Source of the DNA: an uncultured Eubacteriales bacterium
Lineage (GTDB): Bacteria; Bacillota; Clostridia; Oscillospirales; Oscillospiraceae
Direction: 5' to 3'
DNA: 64,000 nt
NCBI GenBank assembly: GCA_900317375.1
Contig: ONGJ01000011.1
Location: 1 to 64,000 of the forward strand
Below, piece by piece: positions 57,078 to 64,000 of the stretch. Position numbers and translations under genes: made by a program. The notes below the pieces were generated by a model. It worked only from the letters and a program-made list of their open reading frames with translations, searched no databases and was not told the DNA's origin. Numbering within the stretch: the stretch's first letter is position 1; each line of letters opens with the position of its first letter.

Positions 57078-59465
57078 TTATCGTATCTGGGCGTCGAATT
57101 GTTCCTTCAGGGCGGTCAGGACCTCCCGGACGATGGCCTCGGCGTGTTCGTCGGTGAGGGTCTGGTCGTCAGCGCGCATGGTCAGCGAGAAGGCAACGGA
57201 CTTCTTTCCGGGGGCGATGCCGACGCCGGTATAGACGTCAAACACGCGGCTGTCCACAAGGGTTTCGCCTCCGGTCCGGCGGATACAGTCGAGCATGTCG
57301 CCGGCGGGGACCGCCGCATCGCAGACAACGGCGATATCCCGTGTGACAGCCGGGAAACGCGGCAGCGGTTTGAAGACCGGGGTAGCTCCCCGCAGCTTCA
57401 GCAGCGCATCAAAAGAGAGCTGGGCACACCAGAATTCCGCCTCGACGCCGTAATTGCGCATGACGAGGGGGTGAATCTGACCGAGAATGCCGATGGGTTC
57501 CTCCCCGACATAAACTCTTGCGCAGCGGCCCGGGTGGAAGGAGGGGTCGTCCGTGCAGGCCGTGAAGCGGGCGCCGGAGATCTTGAGGTCTCCGAGCAGG
57601 GCCTCTGCCCAGCCCTTCAGGACGAAGAAGTTCATCTTCTCGCCGTAGGCGCCGAGCGAAACGGTCTTCGGCTCATCGGCCAGGCCGTCCGGGCGCGGGC
57701 AGTAGGTACGGCCGATCTCATACAGGAAAGCCTCCCTGTTGCGGTAGTTGTAGTTGCGGGTCAGAATCTCAAGCATGGAGGGCAGGGTCGTCGTGCGCAT
57801 GATCGAGGTATCCTCGCCCAGGGGGTTCAGGATGCGCAGGCTCTCGCGCAGGGGCGAGTCCGCCGGCAGGCGGATCTTGTCGTAATAGGACGGGCTGATG
57901 AAGGAATAGGTGATGATCTCATCCAGGCCGAGGCTGCGGCAGACCTCGCCGATGCGCTTTTCACAGGCCTGCGCGGCATTGAGGCCGCCGCAGGTGGAAA
58001 TGGCGCCGGTGAAGCGGATCGGAATCTCATTATAGCCGTAGAAACGCGCAACCTCTTCGGCAAGGTCGGACCAGTGCTCGACATCGCCGCGCCAGCTGGG
58101 CACCGTGATTTTCCCGTTTTCCGCGGCAAAGCCGAGCTTTCGGAGGATGACGCACATGGTATCGGCATCAATATCGGTACCGAGCAGAGCGTTGATCCTG
58201 TCGGGCTGGAGGTCCAGTACGGTCTCCTTCTTCCCGGCGGGATAGACGTCGATGACGCCCTCGACGACCTCGCCGGCGCCGAGCAGCTCCACAAGCTCGC
58301 AGGCGCGCTGAACGGCACGGAGGGTGTTCTCGGGGTCGAGGCCCTTTTCATAGCGTGAGGAGGCATCGGTGCGCATGCCGAGGGCAGTGGCCGTGCGGCG
58401 GATCGAGACGCCGTCGAAGTTGGCGCTCTCGAAGAGGACCATGGCCGTATCGCCGACGATCTCGCTGTTTTCACCGCCCATGACGCCCGCCACGCCTACC
58501 GGCTTTTCGGTGTCGCAGATGCAGAGCATGGATTCGCGAAGCGCGCGCTCGGTCCCGTCAAGGGTGCGGATGGTCTCGCCCGGGCGGGCACAGCGCACAT
58601 GGATCTCGCCGCCGGAAACGCAGCTGAAGTCAAAGGCGTGCATGGGCTGGCCATACTCGAGCATCACGTAGTTCGTGATATCCACAAGGTTGTTGATGGG
58701 GCGCATGCCGGCATTGCGGATGCGCTCGCGCATCCAGTCGGGCGACGGTGCGATCTTCACGTTGCGCACCATGCGCGCAGTGTAGCGGCGGCAGAGGGCG
58801 GGCTCGTCAATGAAGATCTTTGTCAGATCCCGGATATTGCCGCCGGCCTTTGCCTGTACGACGGGGGTGTGAAGCTTCAGCGGCTTGTCAAAGGTCACGG
58901 CGGCCTCGCGGGCCAGGCCGATCACGCAGAGACAGTCGGGGCGGTTCGGGGTGATCTCGAACTCGACAACATGGTCGTCAAGGCCGATGAAGGCAGCGAC
59001 GTCATCGCCGGGCTTCAGGTCGGCGTGCAGAATAAAGATACCGTTTTCGATGGCATCCGGGAAATCATGGGTTGTGAGGCCGAGCTCCTTCAGCGAGCAG
59101 AGCATGCCGTCCGAGCGGACGCCGCGGAGCTCGGTCGAGCGGATCTCCATGCCGTTCGGGAGAAGGGCGCCGTCTATGGCCGTGGGGACGAGGTCACCGA
59201 CACGGACATTCTGTGCACCGGTCACGATCTGAAGCGGCGCAGAAGCGCCCACATCCACTGTGCAGACCCACATATGGTCGGAATCGGGGTGTTTTTCCAT
59301 ACTGAGGACGCGGCCGACAAGCACATTCCGGCAGGTTGCCGAAAGGTCCCCGGTCACCTCAACCTTGGAGCCGGAGACTGTCATCGCCTCGGCAAAGGCC
59401 CGGTCGGGATATTCGGAAAGCGGGAGATCAACAAATTCATTGAGCCATTTTCTCGACAGATTCAT
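57078..59465 (-). CDS. pheT: Phenylalanyl-tRNA synthetase beta subunit
   Basis: The 795-residue beta subunit pairs with PheS to charge tRNA-Phe. Blocks seen: MNLSRKWLNEFVDLPLSEYP, tRNA-binding OB fold (GRVLSMEKHPDSDHMWVCTV), GDLVPTAIDGALLPNGMEI, editing B3/B4 domain (NRPDCLCVIGLARE, GMRPINNLVDITNYVMLEYG), and the C-terminal ferredoxin-like anticodon domain (FPAVTRDIAVVCD to the end). Start at 59465 has AAGGAGGGG. It lies 15 bases after pheS in a T-box-controlled unit. Confidence 0.97.
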   Translation of the reverse strand: MNLSRKWLNEFVDLPLSEYPDRAFAEAMTVSGSKVEVTGDLSATCRNVLVGRVLSMEKHPDSDHMWVCTVDVGASAPLQIVTGAQNVRVGDLVPTAIDGALLPNGMEIRSTELRGVRSDGMLCSLKELGLTTHDFPDAIENGIFILHADLKPGDDVAAFIGLDDHVVEFEITPNRPDCLCVIGLAREAAVTFDKPLKLHTPVVQAKAGGNIRDLTKIFIDEPALCRRYTARMVRNVKIAPSPDWMRERIRNAGMRPINNLVDITNYVMLEYGQPMHAFDFSCVSGGEIHVRCARPGETIRTLDGTERALRESMLCICDTEKPVGVAGVMGGENSEIVGDTAMVLFESANFDGVSIRRTATALGMRTDASSRYEKGLDPENTLRAVQRACELVELLGAGEVVEGVIDVYPAGKKETVLDLQPDRINALLGTDIDADTMCVILRKLGFAAENGKITVPSWRGDVEHWSDLAEEVARFYGYNEIPIRFTGAISTCGGLNAAQACEKRIGEVCRSLGLDEIITYSFISPSYYDKIRLPADSPLRESLRILNPLGEDTSIMRTTTLPSMLEILTRNYNYRNREAFLYEIGRTYCPRPDGLADEPKTVSLGAYGEKMNFFVLKGWAEALLGDLKISGARFTACTDDPSFHPGRCARVYVGEEPIGILGQIHPLVMRNYGVEAEFWCAQLSFDALLKLRGATPVFKPLPRFPAVTRDIAVVCDAAVPAGDMLDCIRRTGGETLVDSRVFDVYTGVGIAPGKKSVAFSLTMRADDQTLTDEHAEAIVREVLTALKEQFDAQIR

Positions 59466-59480
59466 GATGCATCCCCTCCT

Positions 59481-60506
59481 TTAAAACTGTTCCAGGAACC
59501 GCACGTCGTTTTCGAAAATCAGACGCAGGTCCGTGATCTTGTATTCACCCATGGCAAGACGCTCGAGCCCCATGCCGAAGGCCCAGCCGGAATACACATC
59601 CGGGTCGATGCCGCAGCCGGCAAGCACCTTCGGATGGACCATGCCGGCGCCGAGGATCTCGATCCAGCCCTCGCCCTTGCAGGTCGGGCAGCCCTTGCCG
59701 CCGCACTTGTGGCACTGGATGTCCATCTCGCAGCTCGGCTCGGTAAAGGGGAAATGATGCGGGCGGAAGCGCGTCACCGTGCCGGTACCGTAAAGGCGCT
59801 CGACAACGAGGTTCAGCGTAGCCTTCAGATCCGACATCGTGACGCCTTTGTCGATGACCATGCCCTCGATCTGGTGGAACATGGGCGAGTGCGTCGCGTC
59901 TACCTCGTCCTTGCGGTAAACCCGGCCCGGGGCGATCATGCGGATCGGAAGCGGCTGGGTCTCCATCGCGTGCACCTGCATGGGCGAGGTCTGGGTGCGC
60001 AGGCAGACCCGGCTCTCGCGGTCAAAATAAAAGGTGTCGGTCCATTCGCGCGAGGGGTGCCCTTCGTCAATGTTCAGCTTTGTAAAGTTATAGTCGGAAA
60101 GCTCGACCTCGGGACCGTCCACAATCGTAAAGCCGAGGGCGATAAAGATGTCCTTGATCTGGTCCAGGGCGTTGTACATCGGGTGCTTGTGCCCGAGCCG
60201 GGGCGTCTCGCCGGGCAGGGTGACGTCCACGGTCTCCTGCAGCATCTTCCGTGCAAGCTTTGCCTCATTCAGTTCGCGCCTTCTCTCTTCGATCGAGGCC
60301 TCAAGCTCGGCGCGCAGCTGGTTTGCCAGCTGGCCCATCTGAGGGCGTTCTTCTGCCGAAAGCTTTCCCATCTGCCGGAGAATGCCGGTCAGTTCGCCTT
60401 TTTTGCCGAGATAGCGGACGCGAAGCGCCTCGAGCGATTCGGCATCCTCGCTCTCCCGGATGGCTTTCAACGCCGCCTCCTGCAGTTTGAGCATCATTTC
60501 TCTCAT
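59481..60506 (-). CDS. pheS: Phenylalanyl-tRNA synthetase alpha subunit
   Basis: The 341-residue catalytic alpha subunit. Class II motifs: GHKHPMYNALDQIKDIF, motif 2 region CLRTQTSPMQVHAMETQPLP, GRVYRKDEVDATHSPMFHQI, HHFPFTEPSCEMD, a Cys4 zinc-like knuckle (CHKCGGKGCPTC), WIEILGAGMVHPKVL, and motif 3 GWAFGMGLERLAM. The N-terminal coiled coil covers about 1-85. The ATG at 60506 lies after AGGTTTTGACG; upstream in-frame codons run into the T-box leader and are not translated. Confidence 0.97.
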   Translation of the reverse strand: MREMMLKLQEAALKAIRESEDAESLEALRVRYLGKKGELTGILRQMGKLSAEERPQMGQLANQLRAELEASIEERRRELNEAKLARKMLQETVDVTLPGETPRLGHKHPMYNALDQIKDIFIALGFTIVDGPEVELSDYNFTKLNIDEGHPSREWTDTFYFDRESRVCLRTQTSPMQVHAMETQPLPIRMIAPGRVYRKDEVDATHSPMFHQIEGMVIDKGVTMSDLKATLNLVVERLYGTGTVTRFRPHHFPFTEPSCEMDIQCHKCGGKGCPTCKGEGWIEILGAGMVHPKVLAGCGIDPDVYSGWAFGMGLERLAMGEYKITDLRLIFENDVRFLEQF

Positions 60507-60518
60507 CGTCAAAACCTC

Positions 60519-60757
60519 ACTGATAAAAAAATAAGCCTCCGTCCGGAATAATAGGACGAAAGCAGACTTCCGCGGTACCACCTATCTTCGGCACGCAGCC
60601 GTGCCGCCGCTCATACCGGACTTAACGCGCCCGCGACGCCGGGGATTGGCCGGAGCTCCCGGGCGAACCAAACAGCCCTTTCCGAGGAGGCTTTCAGCCG
60701 GCGGCCTCCACTCTCTGGCGGGTACGGAACTGTTATTTTCCCGTTCACAGCGCAGAC
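60519..60757 (-). ncRNA. T-box leader (tRNA-Phe sensing riboswitch) of pheST
   Basis: In the gap before pheS the minus strand carries the T-box signature AGGTGGTACCGCGG. Upstream is an AG-box-like AGAGAGTGGAGG with GGCTGAAAGCCTCC. The terminator has a perfectly paired GCTTTCGTCC / GGACGGAGGC stem and TTATTTTTTT. A TTC at 60667-60665 is a candidate specifier codon for Phe. Uncharged tRNA-Phe would pair with the T-box and prevent termination. Confidence 0.93.
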
Positions 60758-60759
60758 AG

Positions 60760-60786
60760 ATTATCACAGAACGCACGGTTTTGCAA
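60760..60786 (-). promoter_or_regulatory. Promoter of the T-box/pheST unit
   Basis: Minus-strand TTGCAA (60786-60781) and extended -10 TGTGATAAT (GATAAT at 60765-60760). The spacing is short at 15 bases. Confidence 0.5.
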
Positions 60787-60794
60787 GAGGCGAA

Positions 60795-60823
60795 TTGACA
60801 GTTTTCCAAAACATGCTTATAAT
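60795..60823 (+). promoter_or_regulatory. Perfect-consensus sigma-A promoter of the HD hydrolase gene
   Basis: TTGACA (60795-60800), exactly 17 bases, TATAAT (60818-60823). The spacer contains the palindrome GTTTTCCAAAAC. Confidence 0.9.
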
Positions 60824-60862
60824 GCCGGTATCAATCGATGGAAGCAACGCAGGAGGACGCGG

Positions 60863-61450
60863 ATGAACGAAAGCTTTTTTGCCTATCTGTCCCGGATGCG
60901 CTATATCGGCCGCTGGAGTCTGATGAGAAACGCGCTTCCCGAAAACATTCAGGAGCACAGCCATATGGTCGCCGTACTCGCCCACGCGCTCGGCGTCATC
61001 CGCAGGGATGTTTTTCATGTCCCCTGCCGGCCGGAGGAGGCCGCAGCGGTCGCTCTGTTCCACGACAGCTCCGAGATTCTGACCGGCGACCTGCCCACCC
61101 CCATCAAGTATCACAGCGAGGAGATCCGCAGCGCCTATCGCCAGGTGGAGGATATCGCGTGCAGGAAGCTGCTGGAAACGCTTCCGGAAGAACTGCGGGC
61201 ATCGTATGAGCCGCTGCTGACGGGCGAAAAGCAGGCGGAAATGCATGACCTGGTCAAGGCGGCGGACAAGCTGTCGGCCTATATCAAGTGCATCGAAGAA
61301 CGCAAAGCCGGCAACAACGAGTTTCTCTCCGCCGAAAAGCAGACCCTCCGGGCTCTTCGGGAATACCGCATGCCCGAGGTCGATTATTTCCTCGAGCACT
61401 TCATCCCGGCCTTTGAAAAGAACCTCGACGAGCTCGGCACAATCGAATAA
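60863..61450 (+). CDS. HD-domain 5'-deoxynucleotidase (YfbR-like)
   Basis: Phosphohydrolase of 195 residues of the YfbR family, which removes phosphate from deoxyribonucleoside 5'-monophosphates. The metal-binding residues are His in NIQEHSHMVAV, the His-Asp pair in ALFHDSSEILTGDLPTPIK, and Asp in KAADKLSAYIKC. The RWSLMRN segment near residue 18-24 is also typical of the family. The start follows AGGAGGACGCGG. It has its own strong promoter and may help balance nucleotide pools. It is followed by another promoter for the PAP2 gene. Confidence 0.9.
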   Translation: MNESFFAYLSRMRYIGRWSLMRNALPENIQEHSHMVAVLAHALGVIRRDVFHVPCRPEEAAAVALFHDSSEILTGDLPTPIKYHSEEIRSAYRQVEDIACRKLLETLPEELRASYEPLLTGEKQAEMHDLVKAADKLSAYIKCIEERKAGNNEFLSAEKQTLRALREYRMPEVDYFLEHFIPAFEKNLDELGTIE

Positions 61451-61470
61451 GGGTGCGCAAATCTCGGGGC

Positions 61471-61499
61471 TTGCGTTTCGGGCAAAGACACTGTATAAT
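61471..61499 (+). promoter_or_regulatory. Promoter of the PAP2 gene
   Basis: TTGCGT (61471-61476), 17-base spacer, consensus TATAAT (61494-61499). Confidence 0.8.
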
Positions 61500-61564
61500 A
61501 GATAAAACCGAAAACAAATGCACAATATCTTGTGCAATTCAAGAGATGCAGAGGTGGTTCTTTC

Positions 61565-62350
61565 ATGACGATGACGGCAGAGGCCATGTGGCTGAACAGC
61601 GTTTTTGCCGGTTATGACAATGCGATTCTCTCTTTTGCGCACAAGCTGGCAGAGATCGCGGGCGTTGTTCTGACGCCCCTGTTCAAGCTGATCTCGCTGC
61701 TCGGGGAAGGCGGCATTCTCTTCTTTCTTCTTGCGGTTATCCTGATTCTCTTTCCCCGCTGGCGGAAGACGGGCGTATGTATTTTCGGTGCGGTATGCTG
61801 CGGTGCGCTGATCACGAACATCCTGCTGAAGGACCATATCGCACGGCTGCGCCCCTTTGAGGCGAGCGAGCTTTACCGTCAATGGTGGCAGTTTATCGGT
61901 TCTCCTGCCGAGGAAGGCTTTTCCTTCCCATCGGGTCATGTCACGGCCGCCGCGGCCGCCTGCACGGGTCTGAGCCTGATGCAGGGGCGCAAATGGGTTC
62001 TGCCCGGTGCGATCTGGGTCCTGCTGATGATGTTCTCGCGCAACTATCTGATGGCTCACTATCCTTCCGACGTGCTGTTCGGCATGCTGATCGGTGTGTT
62101 CTCAGGTTTCGTGGCAGCATGGATCACGCTGCTGATTTTCCGCGTGCTGGAAAAGCGCAGCGGCGAGAGCCGGGCCGCCGATTTCCTGCTGTACACCGGT
62201 TTTGAATCCCTGCCCGATCCCAAAAGCCTGAAGAGCATGAAGCTTCCTTCCAAAAAGCATGCACGCAGAGAAAGCAGTTCGCATGTTGCCTCGCACGCCT
62301 CGGAGAGCAGACCGGAGAGCGCCGGCAGCAGTTATAAGGGAAAGCATTAA
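61565..62350 (+). CDS. PAP2-family membrane phosphatase
   Basis: Membrane phosphatase of 261 residues with six helices. The three PAP2 motifs are KDHIARLRP, PSGHVTAAAA, and SRNYLMAHYPSDVLFG with the catalytic His. Such enzymes recycle undecaprenyl pyrophosphate or hydrolyse phosphatidate at the membrane. About 55 C-terminal residues are Ser/His/Lys-rich and cytoplasmic. The ATG at 61565 follows AGAGGTGG with a 7-base gap; the upstream GTG at 61532 lacks a ribosome site. A terminator follows. Confidence 0.9.
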   Translation: MTMTAEAMWLNSVFAGYDNAILSFAHKLAEIAGVVLTPLFKLISLLGEGGILFFLLAVILILFPRWRKTGVCIFGAVCCGALITNILLKDHIARLRPFEASELYRQWWQFIGSPAEEGFSFPSGHVTAAAAACTGLSLMQGRKWVLPGAIWVLLMMFSRNYLMAHYPSDVLFGMLIGVFSGFVAAWITLLIFRVLEKRSGESRAADFLLYTGFESLPDPKSLKSMKLPSKKHARRESSSHVASHASESRPESAGSSYKGKH

Positions 62351-62368
62351 TCCGCAGTTTGTTAACAG

Positions 62369-62404
62369 AAAAGCCCTGATTCGTCAGGGCTTTTCATTGT
62401 TTCT
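62369..62404 (+). terminator. Terminator after the PAP2 gene
   Basis: AAAAGCCCTGA / TCAGGGCTTTT stem with a TTCG loop, followed by CATTGTTTCTT. Confidence 0.85.
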
Positions 62405-62461
62405 TAACAATTCTCGGCAAGTTATACAATTTGAATTTGTTATTTTTGTATATTCTACGAA

Positions 62462-62490
62462 TTGCAATCCTCGTATTTTTTGTGTATCCT
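62462..62490 (+). promoter_or_regulatory. Promoter of the non-coding RNA
   Basis: TTGCAA (62462-62467), 17-base spacer, TATCCT (62485-62490). It predicts transcription from about 62497. Confidence 0.65.
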
Positions 62491-62496
62491 ATAGTC

Positions 62497-62782
62497 ACAA
62501 CAAGGAGGTTCAACCTTCCCCCGCTCATCCGATAAAGTGGGATCGGGTGAGTGCCGCTGAGGATTCATAGAGAGGAAATGCTCCGACAACTGGCGGCCCC
62601 CTATTGGGGCAAGTGCGAAAGGCACGTTTTGACGATCGTGAGAGGCTTCCGAAAATGACGCAGCGGTACTGATGATTCTGATGAAAGAGAGGTAGCCAGG
62701 ATGTTAGATACCAAGAATTCACAGAAGTAAGCCCTGATTGTGTTGAGCGTTTTATGCTGCAGTCAGGGCTTACTTCTATTTT
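62497..62782 (+). ncRNA. Structured non-coding RNA, possibly raiA-like
   Basis: About 285 bases without a credible reading frame, bounded by a promoter and a perfect 15-bp terminator (62723-62737 with 62763-62777). Internal hairpins: CTCATCCGAT/ATCGGGTGAG, GCCCC-CTATT-GGGGC, and GTGC-GAAAG-GCAC. Unpaired purine-rich segments such as GAGAGGAAATGCTCCGA and CCAAGAATTCACAGAAG look conserved-type. Length, GNRA-like loop and GC-rich setting in a Firmicute fit the raiA motif RNA class. I cannot confirm it; RNase P, tmRNA, 6S and SRP RNA do not match. Confidence 0.6.
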
Positions 62783-62824
62783 ACGGGATATTGTGTTTTG
62801 TACCGCCGGCAGGCGGTTCTTTTT

Positions 62825-63505
62825 TTAACAGCAGATCGGGAAAATGCGGCAGTACGGGCCGAGGCAGAGATTGGCAGCGCAGAGGGTCAGGCAAAGACGG
62901 TCGGTGCGCAGACTGTTCGAGTAGTTGACACGGTAGTTGTCATAGTACTCCCCGCCGTTCTGCAGGACCTGCTGCAGGTGCAGGTATTCGTCGTTGTCCG
63001 GGTCAAAGCGGAGGGCCTGCTGAATGTCCTGTGATGCGGCGATCTTGTTGCCGAGGTAGAAGTTGGCATAGGCGCTGTAATAATACCAGGTGCCGTCCCT
63101 CTCAGAGGCGGGCACCGAGGAAAGCGCAGTCAGCGCCTCGCGGTACATGCCGTTGCGCAGATAATTGCGTGCAGCGGTTATCTCGCTGCGTTCGGTCTGC
63201 TGCCGTCTGTAGGCACTGTGTTCGGAGCCGTACGTACCGCTCCAGTACTGACCGCCGAAGCCTTCAAAGGGATTGCCGTAGGGACTGTACTGATATGCGC
63301 CCGCCGTACTTCCCTGCGGATCGGCGGTTCCGTTCTTGATCTGGTCGTAGGCCGTGTTGATTTCGTTCATCTTCTCGGCTGCGGCCTCGTCCCCGGGGTT
63401 CAGATCCGGATGATATTTTTTTGTGAGTTCCCTGTAGGCCTTTTTAATCTCTTCATCGCTTGCATCCGGAGCGACCCCGAGAACCTTATACGGATCTGCT
63501 ACCAT
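62825..63505 (-). CDS. DnaJ-domain protein with Cys-rich C terminus
   Basis: A 226-residue co-chaperone-like protein. The J domain (residues 1-60) has [20 protein letters not shown] and the HPD triad in [11 protein letters not shown], which stimulates Hsp70 ATPase. A Tyr/Gly/Pro linker follows, then a TPR-like helical region (about 110-190; [20 protein letters not shown]). The last 22 residues are rich in cysteine, suggesting metal binding or membrane contact. The start at 63505 overlaps the upstream DUF5685 gene by 20 bases, so both are co-expressed, a pairing common in Clostridia. Confidence 0.87.
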   Translation of the reverse strand: MVADPYKVLGVAPDASDEEIKKAYRELTKKYHPDLNPGDEAAAEKMNEINTAYDQIKNGTADPQGSTAGAYQYSPYGNPFEGFGGQYWSGTYGSEHSAYRRQQTERSEITAARNYLRNGMYREALTALSSVPASERDGTWYYYSAYANFYLGNKIAASQDIQQALRFDPDNDEYLHLQQVLQNGGEYYDNYRVNYSNSLRTDRLCLTLCAANLCLGPYCRIFPICC

Positions 63506-64000
63506 TGTCCTGTTCCTTTTCAGATGGCTTGTATTTTTTATCAAAGGCGGACCAAAATCCCATGCAGAGGATATTCTTCAGGATCCCCGCGTCCTCAACC
63601 AGCGGGAGCTTATCAAAATAAAACAGGGCTTCGCCCATCAGCATGCGCAGGATGCCGCGAAAGCGCCCGGCGTTATCCTCGAGGCCATAATACCTGCGGA
63701 ATGGGTTGTAGCTGTTCCTCCGTGCATCCTGGTCCAGGTCCATCGCCGCATCGAGGATATACAGGCTGCGTCCGAGTGCCGCGCCGAAGTGCCGCAGCGG
63801 ATCGGACCATCGATCCTCCTGAACAACAAAAACCTCCGCCATGATTTCTGCGAAGGTTCCGGCAGCGCCGTCCGGGTCTTCCCTGTTTTCGCTCTCGCAG
63901 CGGTGAAGTGCCTCCAATGCGCGCTGCATCGCGCCGCACTGTCTCGGATAGGAGGCCGCCACACGCTCATACGCATTCTTCAGCCCCGCGGAAGCCGTCA
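63486..64000 (-). CDS. DUF5685 family protein, 5' truncated by window edge
   Basis: The frame is open to the right edge, so the start codon lies outside the window. The visible 171 residues match the C-terminal half of DUF5685 proteins: [12 protein letters not shown], the [20 protein letters not shown] segment, [19 protein letters not shown] and a closing [16 protein letters not shown]. The complete family members start with a Cys-rich segment (YYCGLCRAL type) that would be upstream. Function is unknown. It overlaps the DnaJ-like gene and probably acts with it. Confidence 0.8.
   Translation of the reverse strand, partial: TASAGLKNAYERVAASYPRQCGAMQRALEALHRCESENREDPDGAAGTFAEIMAEVFVVQEDRWSDPLRHFGAALGRSLYILDAAMDLDQDARRNSYNPFRRYYGLEDNAGRFRGILRMLMGEALFYFDKLPLVEDAGILKNILCMGFWSAFDKKYKPSEKEQDNGSRSV

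Noticed and set aside
58599..60551. 650-codon open frame opposite pheS and pheT
   Set aside because: Both synthetase genes are unmistakable on the other strand; the long antisense frame comes from GC-rich third positions.
62497..62782. RNase P, tmRNA or SRP RNA for the non-coding unit
   Set aside because: It lacks the class A/B RNase P core pattern, the tmRNA tRNA-like ends and tag frame, and the SRP GGAA-tetraloop domain.
1..64000. CRISPR arrays, rRNA and tRNA genes, prophage
   Set aside because: No regularly spaced repeats, no rRNA signatures, no cloverleaf genes and no phage structural genes were recognised on reading both strands.

Overview
The window looks like a chromosomal piece of a GC-rich Firmicute, most likely a gut-type member of the Clostridia (Oscillospirales-like). 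The clues are a T-box leader on pheST, an IreB homologue, a VTC/DUF4956/carbohydrate-binding-domain cluster, a DUF5685-DnaJ pair, strong AGGAGG-type ribosome binding sites and sigma-A-type promoters (TTGACA-17-TATAAT variants). The assignment is inference from gene families and signals; no rRNA or tRNA gene was recognised to fix it.

Layout. 1-24 kb: many short units. They include a tandem thioredoxin lipoprotein-like protein (cut by the left edge), a membrane protein/HTH pair, a VanX-type dipeptidase, a small double-glycine-leader LysM protein, a large secreted protein, an aconitase-superfamily hydratase, an M20 amidohydrolase, and a DMT exporter with a two-component system. They also include a bactofilin-like membrane protein, a HIRAN-like protein, a PreA-type flavin/iron-sulfur reductase with a D-2-hydroxyacid dehydrogenase, a CrtI-like flavoprotein with a 2Fe-2S reductase divergent from a GntR regulator, a flavodoxin, a phosphoesterase and an MBL-fold gene remnant.

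22.9-40.7 kb: an AraC regulator divergent from a tightly packed 12-gene operon. Its order is GPH sugar transporter, GH2, TIM-barrel isomerase/epimerase, GH78, GH43, GH1, MATE exporter, uxuA, uxuB-like SDR, kdgA, kdgK, uxaC. The glycosidases show no signal peptides, so glycosides are probably imported and cut in the cytosol. Released uronate would run through UxaC, UxuB, UxuA, KdgK and KdgA to pyruvate and glyceraldehyde-3-phosphate. The MATE protein may export an aglycone (inference). The operon promoter lies directly beside two direct repeats spaced 20 bp, as expected for AraC activation.

40.7-47.1 kb: accessory patch. It holds a degenerate group II intron 3' end, the VTC-DUF4956-Cthe_2159-like cluster, and an ISL3 element whose transposase is split by an IS630 element. 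Joining the ISL3 sequence across the IS630 at a TA restores the ISL3 reading frame. The nested elements sit between two inverted copies of a hairpin repeat of about 65 bp.

47.1-64 kb: housekeeping genes. These are tcdA-gltX, trpS, a tagO/wecA-type transferase, mnmA-dacF-hypothetical, dtd, an HTH protein with a Lys/Ser/Thr/Ala-rich linker, prsW, ireB, T-box-pheST, an HD 5'-nucleotidase, and a PAP2 phosphatase. A candidate structured non-coding RNA (62.5-62.8 kb, possibly raiA-like) has its own promoter and terminator. DnaJ-like and DUF5685 genes run off the right edge.
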